Below are positions 16,603 to 24,375 of a stretch of DNA of 50,751 nucleotides, one piece after another. A model generated the notes under the pieces. That model did not search any database. It worked only from the letters and a program-made list of their open reading frames with translations, and had not been told where the DNA came from. A program made the translations under genes and the position numbers. Each line of letters starts with the position of its first letter. Within the stretch, counting starts at the first letter, position 1. The stretch comes from Paraburkholderia silvatlantica (GTDB taxonomy: Bacteria > Pseudomonadota > Gammaproteobacteria > Burkholderiales > Burkholderiaceae): NCBI RefSeq assembly GCF_003096715.1, contig NZ_QEOL01000040.1:1-50751 (forward strand), in the 5' to 3' direction.

Positions 16603-17710
16603 AAGCGTCCCCATTGCCGTTTCCATTGACAGCCATCTGCCGCGCCGCGCCCGGGAGCATCTTGCCGCTCGCTGCGTCGTACAGCAGCGTGCGCTCCTTG
16701 CGAAACGACAGGCCGACCTGTTCCCCGGCGGCCCGCCCTTCGTCCTTGCCGACCCTCACGCGCACAATGCCAAGCGATGTATCGACGACGAGGATCTGAT
16801 GCGAGCCGAGATACTCGTCGGCAATCACGCGGCCACGCAAGGCACCGCGCGGGTCGATCAGGACGTGCTCGGGCCGGATGCCCAGCAGCGCTTTCGCGGC
16901 GGAGGCATCAACGCGTGGCACCGCCACCGGCGCACCGCCGAGCGACACCCGTTCCGCACCCGCTTCGACGCCGGCGTCTACAGCAAGAAAGTTCATCGGC
17001 GGACTGCCGATGAAATTGCCGACAAAAACGGTGGCAGGAAAATGATAGACCTCATGCGGCGACGCGGACTGAAGGACTTCGCCCTGATTCATCACTACGA
17101 CGTCGTCGGCCATCGCCATCGCCTCACTTTGATCGTGCGTGACGTAGATCGTGGTGGCTTTAAGCGTGTTATGCAGCTTGCGCAACTCAAGACACATCAG
17201 CTCGCGGAAATCGGCATCGAGCGTGCCCAGCGGCTCGTCCATCAGGAAGGCCTTCGGATGCCGCACGATCGCACGCCCCAATGCGACGCGTTGTCGGTCG
17301 CCGCCCGAGAGTCCGCCCGTCTTGCGGTCGAGTATGTTTTCGATGCGCAGCATCTGGGCGGCGGATTCGACGCGCGTTGCGATTTCCCGCCGCGAAATGC
17401 CCTCGTTTTTCAGCGGAAATGCGATGTTGTTGCGCACGCTCATGTGCGGATAAAGCGCGAACATCTGGAACACGAACGCAATGTCGCGCTGCCTCGCGCG
17501 CAGCGCCGTGACATCTTCTCCGTCGATATGAATCTGCCCCGACGTCGGCAACTCGAGTCCGGCGATCATGCGCAATGTCGTCGTCTTGCCGCAGCCGGAA
17601 GGTCCGAGCAGCACAACGAAGCGGCCGGCGCTTACCGTCAGATTCGTATCGCGCACGGCCGTAAAATCGCCGAAACGTTTGTGAAGATTCGAAAGTACGA
17701 TTGTCGACAT
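16595..17710 (-). CDS. Carbohydrate ABC transporter ATPase
   Basis: The second MalK-like ATPase (371 residues): Walker A GPSGCGKTTT, signature LSGGDRQRV, Walker B FLMDEPLGTLDA, H-loop YVTHDQSEAM and a C-terminal domain containing LLGIRPEHV. A short asparagine-glycine repeat (NGNGNGD) ends the chain. The partner with the eight-base overlap is the ATPase downstream. Each is distinct in sequence, so they are more likely two halves of one heterodimer than a duplication with a spare copy. Confidence 0.9.
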   Translation of the reverse strand: MSTIVLSNLHKRFGDFTAVRDTNLTVSAGRFVVLLGPSGCGKTTTLRMIAGLELPTSGQIHIDGEDVTALRARQRDIAFVFQMFALYPHMSVRNNIAFPLKNEGISRREIATRVESAAQMLRIENILDRKTGGLSGGDRQRVALGRAIVRHPKAFLMDEPLGTLDADFRELMCLELRKLHNTLKATTIYVTHDQSEAMAMADDVVVMNQGEVLQSASPHEVYHFPATVFVGNFIGSPPMNFLAVDAGVEAGAERVSLGGAPVAVPRVDASAAKALLGIRPEHVLIDPRGALRGRVIADEYLGSHQILVVDTSLGIVRVRVGKDEGRAAGEQVGLSFRKERTLLYDAASGKMLPGAARQMAVNGNGNGDAYV

Positions 17711-17713
17711 GGC

Positions 17714-17908
17714 TCAGTCCGGAAAGTGACTGGTCACGACGAAAGCCAGCGCGCCCGCCAGAATCACGGGAAATGACCACGTATAGAGATCGACAGTGAA
17801 CGGTTGAACGAGCATCGCAATGCCCAATCCGATGAGCACCGTCGACGCGCCTTCACAGTAGCGCCGGCGGAAAAAGCGCCGGCGCGGCAGGGTTGTTTGC
17901 ACTTTCAT
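17714..17908 (-). CDS. Small two-helix membrane protein of the transporter
   Basis: The 64-residue product has a very basic N-terminus (PRRRFFRRRY) and two hydrophobic helices (about residues 22-38 and 44-60). It is coupled to the permease upstream by an ATGA overlap and lies three bases before the ATPase gene. Small membrane proteins in the same place occur in glycerol-type ABC operons (GlpU in GlpSTPQUV systems); a role as an accessory of the permease is inferred from position only. Confidence 0.65.
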   Translation of the reverse strand: MKVQTTLPRRRFFRRRYCEGASTVLIGLGIAMLVQPFTVDLYTWSFPVILAGALAFVVTSHFPD

Positions 17909-18858
17909 TTGCGCACCGCTCCGAAAGTGATGCCGCGCAACAGATGCTTGCGCAGCACGACGGTGAAGATCAGGATCGGCAGCACGAACAGTGTCGTCGC
18001 GGCCGCGACGGCTGGCCAGTCCTGGCCGCCCTCGCCGATGATGAACGGAATGAACGGCGGCATCGTCTGCGCATCGCCGCTTGTGAGCAGCAATGCGAAC
18101 GCGTACTCGTTCCAGGCGAAGATCAGACAGAAAATCGCGGTTGCGGCAATGCCCGTGATCGCCTGCGGCAACACGACCTTGATAAAAGCCTGCAGCCGGG
18201 TGTAACCGTCGACGAGCGCGGCTTCTTCATATTCGCGCGGAATCTCGTCGATGAAACCCTTCAGCAACCACACCGCCAGCGACACATTCACGGCCGTGTA
18301 CAGCATGATCATGCCCACGTAGCTATCGGCCAGCCCAAGCGCGCGGTACATCAGATAGACAGGAATCGCGACGGCAATGGGTGGCATCATCCGTGTCGAC
18401 AGAATGAAAAACAGCAGATCGTCGGCCAGCGGCACCCTGAAACGCGAGAACGCATACGCGGCAAGCGTGCCAAGGAACACCGCGAGAAACGTCGAACCGA
18501 AACCGATCACGAGCGAATTGACGAAACGCGGCAAGACCTTCGACGGCCCCGCAATCACCATATTTCGCTTGCGGACGTCCCGGTCATACCATGTCTGCGC
18601 CGGAGGCAGGCTCGCGATGAACTCCGGCGTCTGCCGTGAACGGATCGTGAAAAGATTCACGTAGCCTTCCATCGATGGCTGAAACATCACGACCGGCGGA
18701 TACGCAATCGCGTCCTCCTGTGTCTTGAAGCTCGTCAGGATAATCCACACGATGGGCAACGTGGCAACGAGTGCATAGGCGACCACGACGATGGCCGCAA
18801 ACGTCCTGCTGCGCGGTGAGGCGGCTACGACCGATTGTTGAAGGGCAAGGTCTGTCAT
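17905..18858 (-). CDS. Carbohydrate ABC permease (MalG type)
   Basis: A 317-residue inner-membrane permease. The N-terminal helix (FAAIVVVAYALVATLPIVWIILTSFKT) is typical of the MalG/UgpE branch. The EAA loop that contacts the ATPase is visible as EYEEAALVDGYTRLQAFIKVVLPQ. The open frame continues about 135 codons upstream, but that part is a shadow of the other permease; the ATG at 18858 sits in an ATGA overlap with its stop. Confidence 0.9.
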   Translation of the reverse strand: MTDLALQQSVVAASPRSRTFAAIVVVAYALVATLPIVWIILTSFKTQEDAIAYPPVVMFQPSMEGYVNLFTIRSRQTPEFIASLPPAQTWYDRDVRKRNMVIAGPSKVLPRFVNSLVIGFGSTFLAVFLGTLAAYAFSRFRVPLADDLLFFILSTRMMPPIAVAIPVYLMYRALGLADSYVGMIMLYTAVNVSLAVWLLKGFIDEIPREYEEAALVDGYTRLQAFIKVVLPQAITGIAATAIFCLIFAWNEYAFALLLTSGDAQTMPPFIPFIIGEGGQDWPAVAAATTLFVLPILIFTVVLRKHLLRGITFGAVRK

Positions 18859-19811
18859 CGCTGTTTCACCCGGTTGAGTGCCTTCACATAGATATTCGCA
18901 GCACCGAACACGACGACGAACAGAATGATCGCCAGCGCAGACGAATAGCCCGTTTGCCACTTCTCGAACGCCGCGCGCTTGAGTGTGATCGACACGGTTT
19001 CCGTCACGGAACCCGGACCGCCCGACGTCAGCAGATTCACCATGTCGAACATCTTGAAGTTCTCGATGCCGCGAAACAGAATGGCCAGCATCAGGAACGG
19101 CAGCGTCATCGGCAGCGTGATCGACCAGAATTGGCGCCACGGCGAAGCACGGTCCACTTCGGCCGCTTCGTAGATATAGTCGGGAATCGAACGCAGTCCG
19201 GCAAGACAGATCAGCATCACGTAGGGCGTCCACATCCATGTATCGACCATGACGATGGTCCACGGAGCTAGCGGCACGTCGCCGATCATCTGAAACGAGT
19301 TGGGCGGAATGCCTGTGAAGAAGCTGACGATATCGTTGAACAGGCCCGTCTGGGGTTGCAGCAGGAAAGTCCAGAAGTTGCCGACCACGGCGGGCGACAA
19401 CATCATCGGCAGCAGGATCAGCGTCGTCCAGAAACTATGGCCGCGAAACTGCCGGTTGATCAGAAGCGCGAGCCCGAACCCGAGCAATACTTCGAGTCCG
19501 ACCGACCAGAACACAAAGCGCGCGGTAACCTGCATTGCGTACCAGATGTCTTCGTCGGTAAGGATGTCCGTGTAGTTGGAGATGCCGACAAAACGCGCAG
19601 GTACGCTCGGCATGTTCGACTTGAAGTTCGTGAACGATAGCCGCAATGCCCAGATCAACGGAAAGATGTTGATCGCAAGCAGCAGGACGATGGTCGGCAG
19701 GATGAACAGCCACGCGATCGCCCGATCGGACAGCCCGTGCAGGCGCGCCGCCGCGCGCGGCGGCGCTTTAGCCTGCAACCTTTCCGGAGGAAAAGGCTTG
19801 TTTGCCAACAT
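18855..19811 (-). CDS. Carbohydrate ABC permease (MalF type)
   Basis: A 318-residue permease with six helices. It has the IFPLIWALRLSFTNFK start typical of the MalF/UgpA branch and the EAA loop IYEAAEVDRASPWRQFWSITLPM that docks on an ATPase coupling groove. AAAGGAG lies six bases before the ATG at 19811; the longer open frame upstream has no such site. It forms a heterodimer with the MalG-type permease encoded next. Confidence 0.9.
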   Translation of the reverse strand: MLANKPFPPERLQAKAPPRAAARLHGLSDRAIAWLFILPTIVLLLAINIFPLIWALRLSFTNFKSNMPSVPARFVGISNYTDILTDEDIWYAMQVTARFVFWSVGLEVLLGFGLALLINRQFRGHSFWTTLILLPMMLSPAVVGNFWTFLLQPQTGLFNDIVSFFTGIPPNSFQMIGDVPLAPWTIVMVDTWMWTPYVMLICLAGLRSIPDYIYEAAEVDRASPWRQFWSITLPMTLPFLMLAILFRGIENFKMFDMVNLLTSGGPGSVTETVSITLKRAAFEKWQTGYSSALAIILFVVVFGAANIYVKALNRVKQR

Positions 19812-19881
19812 GAGTGACTCCTTTGCGCGGACCGCCCATGGCAGGCAGCCCGGAGCTCTCCGGGTTGAGGTCCCTTGAACC

Positions 19882-21213
19882 TCAGTTCTTCCCTTCCGCC
19901 TTGAAGACCTTGTTCCAGTCCTTGACCAGCAAATCAAGCGCCTCTTTCGAGGTACCTTTGTCGGCTACCACATAGTCGTGCACGCGTTTTTGCATGTCGA
20001 GCAGCAACTCGGCGTAGGCTGGCTCTGCCCAGAAGTCCTTCACGATCGACATCGACGTCAGGAAGGCGGGCGCGAACGGTGCACTCTTTGGAAAGTCCGG
20101 TGCGTCCACAACCGACTTTGCCGCCGAATAACCGCCGAGTTGCCACCACTTCTTCTGCACATCGCCTTGAGCAAACCACTTGATGTATTCGAGCGCGTCC
20201 GCTTTGTGATCCGAATAGGAAACGACTGATATGCCTTGTCCGCCAAGCTGCGTGAACTGCCGGACCTCCTTTGGATTGACGAAGAATCCGATCTTGTCGC
20301 CGCCGACATTCGGATCCTTGTAGAGTCCGGGGAAGAAAGCGAACCAGTTCATCTGCATCGCGACCTGACCGGACTTGAACGCATCGAGTCCTTCCTGCAT
20401 GTAGGCGTTCGTCATGCCCGGCGCGGTGCAGCACTTGTAAAGCGCCTTATAGAACTCGAGCCCCTTGATTGCACCCGGCGAATTCACGAACCCATCGAGA
20501 TGATATGGCTTCTTGGGATCCTCATATTCAAAGCCAAAGTTATAGAGCATGTTGGTCACACCCATCGTGATACCTTCCGAGCCGCGCTCCGTGAAGATAT
20601 ACACACCGTATACCGTCTTTCCGTCGATCTTGCGCCCCTGGAAGAATTCGGCGGTTTGCTTGAGTTCGTCCATCGTGGTCGGCGGTTCGAGTTCGCGTTT
20701 GTATTTCTGCTTGAACTCGGCGCGCAGTTCAGGTCTTGAAAACCAGTCTTTCCGATATGTCCATCCCACCGCGTCCGCCATTGCTGGCAACGCCCAGTAG
20801 TTCGGCGTGTTCTTCGGCCATTCCGCATAGCCGACAACCGTTGCCGGCACGAAGTCGTCCATCGATATCTTGTTCTTCGCGAAGAAGTCGTTGAGCTTCA
20901 CGTAGTGCCCATTGACGGCCGCACCACCGATCCACTGGCTATCGCCGATGATCAGGTCGCACAACTTGCCATGCGAATTGAGCTCGTTTATGAAGCGGTC
21001 CGCGTAGCTCGTCCATGGCACGAATTCGAACTTCATCGCAATGCCGGTCTTGGCTGTGAAGTCTTTAGACAATTCGACGAGTGCGTTGGCCGGATCCCAC
21101 GCAGCCCAACACAGTGTCAATTGCTTGCCTTGCGCGTGCACCGCCGATCCGATGCAAAGCCCCATCGACGCTAGAATCGCCGTGATTACCCTTGCTGACG
21201 TAAGACGTAACAT
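19882..21213 (-). CDS. Carbohydrate ABC solute-binding protein
   Basis: A 443-residue periplasmic binding protein of the MalE/UgpB class. The signal peptide runs to about residue 27 (SAVHAQ). The mature part begins with KQLTLCWAAWDPANALVELSKDFTAKTGI, a typical opening of family 1 sugar- or polyol-binding proteins. It contains no lipobox, so it should be free in the periplasm. It is the first structural gene of the cassette, with GGAGAAGACAA before the ATG, and a stem-loop lies just upstream. The ligand is not predictable; the downstream DhaKL kinase suggests a small ketose or polyol. Confidence 0.9.
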   Translation of the reverse strand: MLRLTSARVITAILASMGLCIGSAVHAQGKQLTLCWAAWDPANALVELSKDFTAKTGIAMKFEFVPWTSYADRFINELNSHGKLCDLIIGDSQWIGGAAVNGHYVKLNDFFAKNKISMDDFVPATVVGYAEWPKNTPNYWALPAMADAVGWTYRKDWFSRPELRAEFKQKYKRELEPPTTMDELKQTAEFFQGRKIDGKTVYGVYIFTERGSEGITMGVTNMLYNFGFEYEDPKKPYHLDGFVNSPGAIKGLEFYKALYKCCTAPGMTNAYMQEGLDAFKSGQVAMQMNWFAFFPGLYKDPNVGGDKIGFFVNPKEVRQFTQLGGQGISVVSYSDHKADALEYIKWFAQGDVQKKWWQLGGYSAAKSVVDAPDFPKSAPFAPAFLTSMSIVKDFWAEPAYAELLLDMQKRVHDYVVADKGTSKEALDLLVKDWNKVFKAEGKN

Positions 21214-21257
21214 TTGTCTTCTCCTTGTCTTTTTCGGGTCTCCAACCTGATGACGGA

Positions 21258-21280
21258 CAGCACCTATGCGCCAGGTGCTG
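21258..21280 (-). other. Stem-loop between lacI-type gene and binding-protein gene
   Basis: Arms CAGCACCT (21258-21265) and AGGTGCTG (21273-21280) form a perfect 8-bp stem with a 7-nt loop, 45 bases before the binding-protein start. A second perfect palindrome, ACGCGG-T-CCGCGT, is at 21305-21317, just before it. No T-run follows on the minus strand, so an operator or mRNA-stabilising hairpin is as likely as a terminator for the regulator gene. Confidence 0.45.
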
Positions 21281-21327
21281 TATTTGGGCTCTGGCGGATT
21301 CAGAACGCGGTCCGCGTGTCGCGAGCG

Positions 21328-22347
21328 TCAGGCATGCGCATTCTCACGAAGATAGATTCGGGTTTCGAGTGTCGGGATGGTTAGCACACCACGCACGTCG
21401 TTCAGGAAATTGATGGCTGCGAGCCCCGCCCAATGGACGATCCCACGCACGTCCTGATCGAGGATCACATCGATCGCGCGCTCGGACAATTGCAAGCGCG
21501 TGTCGGTGGTGCATTCGTGGCCGATCAGGACGACGCGCGCCTTGTCGCCCGACTCCTGCAACGCGGACGCTATGCCGGAAATGCCGCCACCCGTCACATA
21601 CACGCCGACCAGATCGCGGTGTCCGGCAATCAGCCCTTGCACTGCGAGGCCCGCGCTATCGTCGTCTTCGGTGAAATCGGGTTCAGTGACCCAACGCAGG
21701 TTGCGGAAGTCTTCTTCAAGAACCTGAGAGAAACCGGTGCGACGCTCGAGCTGATCGTGCAGCCGCGACGACGCGGACAACACCGCAACGGTGCCGATGC
21801 GCGATCCGACAAAGCGCCCCATGAGCAGGCCGGCAGTTCGTCCCGCGATGCGGTTATCGACGCCGACGTACGCAGCGCGAGCACTCGACGGCAAGTCGGA
21901 AAACGCCGTGACGACGGGCACGTTCGCATCCGTCATGTCCTGAATCATCCGCTCGACCCACGGATAATCGAGCGGCACGAGCACAAGCGCATCGTAGTCG
22001 ATCAGCTGCTGGGCGAATAACGTAGCGTCTCGCTGGCTGGACAGGTCGCAACGATAAAACGACGGGACGATTCGGTGCTCGCGAAAGAAGCTGGCCGACA
22101 GCGCGATATCGCGCTCGACCTGATCAAGAAAGCGGGAGTTGATTTGCGGCAAAACGAAAGCGACCCGGAACGAAGTGGTTTTCGCGGGCCGGCCGCGGCT
22201 TGCGCGCTCGTCACGCAGCGTCGCAAGCGCAAGATGGACGCGTTCGGCTGTTTCGGGGCGAACCCCCTGGTCGTCGCGCAGCACGCGGTCTACCGTGGCA
22301 ACGCTGACGCCGGCGCGACGCGCAATCATCATACGTGTAGCCGGCAT
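21328..22347 (-). CDS. LacI-family transcriptional regulator
   Basis: The 339-residue protein has an N-terminal helix-turn-helix (MIARRAGVSVATVDRVLRDDQGVRPETAERV) and a periplasmic-binding-protein-like effector domain, in which FRVAFVLPQINSRFLDQVERDI and GVYVTGGGISGIASAL are typical strands. The start at 22347 follows a strong GGAGGA site. A TTG-led extension to 22371 is not needed. It precedes the ABC-dha cassette on the same strand and presumably represses it in the absence of the sugar or polyol. A palindrome overlapping its own promoter suggests autoregulation. Confidence 0.9.
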   Translation of the reverse strand: MPATRMMIARRAGVSVATVDRVLRDDQGVRPETAERVHLALATLRDERASRGRPAKTTSFRVAFVLPQINSRFLDQVERDIALSASFFREHRIVPSFYRCDLSSQRDATLFAQQLIDYDALVLVPLDYPWVERMIQDMTDANVPVVTAFSDLPSSARAAYVGVDNRIAGRTAGLLMGRFVGSRIGTVAVLSASSRLHDQLERRTGFSQVLEEDFRNLRWVTEPDFTEDDDSAGLAVQGLIAGHRDLVGVYVTGGGISGIASALQESGDKARVVLIGHECTTDTRLQLSERAIDVILDQDVRGIVHWAGLAAINFLNDVRGVLTIPTLETRIYLRENAHA

Positions 22348-22389
22348 GGGTCTCCTCCGGTGCCGAGCCAAGAACCATTTTGTTAACTC

Positions 22390-22419
22390 AAGATAGTTTT
22401 CCGCTTGCGAAATGCAAGC
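22390..22419 (-). promoter_or_regulatory. Regulator promoter with overlapping palindrome
   Basis: On the minus strand TTGCAT (22417-22412) and TATCTT (22395-22390) are spaced 16 bp and lie 37-43 nt upstream of the LacI-type start codon. A perfect palindrome, GCTTGC / GCAAGC around GAAAT (22403-22419), covers the -35 box. On the plus strand it is followed by six Ts and would look like an intrinsic terminator, but no rightward gene ends there, so an operator is preferred. Confidence 0.5.
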
Positions 22420-22522
22420 TTTTTTGTTTCCTTAAATGCGTCATTCTTGAGGAAGGCGTTGCATCGAATAAGTTCCGGTATGGATTCCGGTGCAAACAGG
22501 TTCAGCGGATCATTTAAGGTAG

Positions 22523-22690
22523 CAATTCAATCAATCTGGTTTCGAGCGCGGCTTTCGCTGCGGCGTGCCGCTCGGCCATGCCGACGCGTCCGGCACACCG
22601 ATCGATTACGAATACCTGTACTTTCGCGGTGATGCGTTCCAGTACCGGCTGCGCATCGATCGCCAGAAATCCCGAAGGAAAGCACGATGA
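22523..22690 (+). pseudogene. C-terminal remnant of an unidentified protein
   Basis: A frame without its own start ends at a TGA at 22688-22690. Most of it (from about FERGFRCGVPLG to LRIDRQKSRRKAR) has the composition of a genuine protein end, and it is coupled by an ATGA overlap to the next, also broken, gene. I do not recognise the family. An upstream in-frame stop and the lack of a start show that the 5' part is gone. Confidence 0.45.
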
Positions 22691-22761
22691 AAACCGAGGT
22701 GCTCGAATACGACGTCGTCGTGGTCGGCGGCGGCACGTTCGTAACATCGATATTCTTCTGA
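22687..22761 (+). pseudogene. N-terminal remnant of an FAD-dependent oxidoreductase
   Basis: The frame opens with MKTEVLEYDVVVVGGGT, which is the FAD dinucleotide-binding strand and glycine loop that starts succinate dehydrogenase/fumarate reductase- or APS-reductase-like flavoproteins. It then diverges within seven residues to a stop. The rest of a gene that is normally several hundred codons long is missing. This looks like a deletion joining the first 50 bases to unrelated DNA. Confidence 0.6.
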
Positions 22762-22877
22762 TGCCGGCACGGCGCGCATCGGCGCAGTGGCAGGCACGCA
22801 CCATCTACGGGCAGCGGCGCACCTGAAATGCAAATGCGCATTTGATGGTTAGCCGGCGGCTCTAACTGTGGGACGCT

Positions 22878-22901
22878 ATGCGTTTCAACGTTTGAACGCA
22901 T
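22878..22901. promoter_or_regulatory. 24-bp imperfect palindrome upstream of the monooxygenase
   Basis: Arms ATGCGTTTCAAC and GTTTGAACGCAT match at 10 of 12 positions around a central CG. This is the size and symmetry of LacI/GntR-type operators. It lies 65 bp before the monooxygenase start and may control the cluster at 22966-29602. Confidence 0.5.
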
Positions 22902-22965
22902 GATGCGAAGGCGCCTGCCCGGTCACGCTCGCATGACAGGCATCGCGTCTGCCTAACACCTTCCC

Positions 22966-24375
22966 ATGAGCAAGAAGCAAATCATTCTGAACGCGTTCAA
23001 CATGAACTGCGTCGGCCATATCAATCATGGCCTGTGGACGCATCCGCGCGACCGTTCCACCGATTACCGGAAGCTCTCATACTGGACCGATCTCGCAAAG
23101 CTGCTCGAACGCGGCCTGTTCGACGGCCTGTTCATTGCGGATATCGTCGGCGTCTACGACATCTATCGGCAATCGGCCGACGTCACGTTGAAGGAATCGG
23201 TGCAGTTGCCCGTCAACGATCCGATGATGCTGGTCTCCGCGATGGCGGCCGCCACGCAGCACCTCGGCTTCGGCATCACGGTGAATCTCACGTATGAGGC
23301 GCCCTATCTGCTCGCGCGGCGCTTCTCCACGCTCGATCATCTGACGGACGGCCGGATCGGCTGGAACATCGTGACGGGCTATCTCGACAGCGCCGCACGC
23401 GCGATGGGCCGCACCGAAATGATCGCGCACGACGAGCGCTACGACCGCGCCGACGAGTATCTCGACGTGCTGTACAAGCTCTGGGAAGGAAGCTGGCGGG
23501 ACGACGCCGTGCTGCGCGACCGCGAAAAACGCGTCTTCGCCGATCCCGCGAAAGTGCGCAAGGTGCAACACCACGGACGCTACTACGACGTCGAGGGCTA
23601 TCACCTGAGCGAACCCTCGCCGCAACGCACGCCGGTGCTCTTTCAGGCAGGCTCGTCGGGGCGCGGCCAGGCGTTCGCCGTGCGCCACGCCGAATGCGTG
23701 TTCGTATCGAGCCAGAGCAAGGCGGGCACGCGCAAACTGGTCGACGCGCTGCGCGCGCAAGCCGCCGAAGCCGGACGCGATCCACGCGATCTGAAGATCA
23801 TCATGGGCATCACCGTCGTGGTCGGACGCACGCAGAAAGAAGCCGAAGAGAAATTCGCCGAATACGCACGGTATGCGAGCCCCGAGGCCGGGCTGGCGCA
23901 CTTTTCGGCCGGCAGCGGCATCGACTATTCGACCTACGCGCCCGATGACGAGCTTGCGCCGCCCGGCGGGCACAAAGGGCGCGGCATCGAATCGTCGGTG
24001 CAGCGCGTGACGGACGGCAGGCGCGGCGTGACCGTGCGCCATCTGCTCGAACAGATGCAGCTGGGCGGCCGTTACACGACTATCGTCGGCGACCCCGTGC
24101 AGGTGGCCGACGCCCTGCAGGCGTGGGTGGACGAAGCCGATATCGATGGCTTCAATCTCACGCGCACGGTGACACCGGAGAGCTACGAAGACTTTATCGA
24201 CCTCGTGATTCCCGAGCTGCAATCGCGCGGCCTCTACAAGACCGCGTATGCAGAGGGAACCTTGCGCGACAAGCTGTTCGGCAACGGCGCACGGCTCGGG
24301 CCACAGCATACGGGCGCGAGCTTTCGTGATCTGCCGGACGTCAAGGCGGACTCCACCGCGTCGCAACCGGCATGA
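22966..24375 (+). CDS. LLM-class FMN-dependent monooxygenase (NtaA/SnaA/DszA group)
   Basis: The 469-residue protein is a bacterial-luciferase-like TIM barrel that uses reduced FMN and oxygen. Features typical of the NtaA/SnaA/DszA group are the opening QIILNAFNMNCVGHINHGLW, the ERGLFDGLFIADIVGVYD strand, LDHLTDGRIGWNIVTGYLDSAARAMG (about 127-152), and VLFQAGSSGRGQAFAVRHAECVF, which contributes to the FMN phosphate site. Relatives desulfurise sulfones or open nitrilotriacetate, and all need a separate flavin reductase. It is the first gene of the cluster and overlaps the ATPase gene in ATGA. The actual substrate is unknown. Confidence 0.9.
   Translation: MSKKQIILNAFNMNCVGHINHGLWTHPRDRSTDYRKLSYWTDLAKLLERGLFDGLFIADIVGVYDIYRQSADVTLKESVQLPVNDPMMLVSAMAAATQHLGFGITVNLTYEAPYLLARRFSTLDHLTDGRIGWNIVTGYLDSAARAMGRTEMIAHDERYDRADEYLDVLYKLWEGSWRDDAVLRDREKRVFADPAKVRKVQHHGRYYDVEGYHLSEPSPQRTPVLFQAGSSGRGQAFAVRHAECVFVSSQSKAGTRKLVDALRAQAAEAGRDPRDLKIIMGITVVVGRTQKEAEEKFAEYARYASPEAGLAHFSAGSGIDYSTYAPDDELAPPGGHKGRGIESSVQRVTDGRRGVTVRHLLEQMQLGGRYTTIVGDPVQVADALQAWVDEADIDGFNLTRTVTPESYEDFIDLVIPELQSRGLYKTAYAEGTLRDKLFGNGARLGPQHTGASFRDLPDVKADSTASQPA

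Noticed and set aside
22403..22425. Intrinsic terminator (stem followed by six Ts) on the plus strand
   Set aside because: No rightward gene ends before it; its position over the -35 of the leftward regulator promoter is better explained as an operator.
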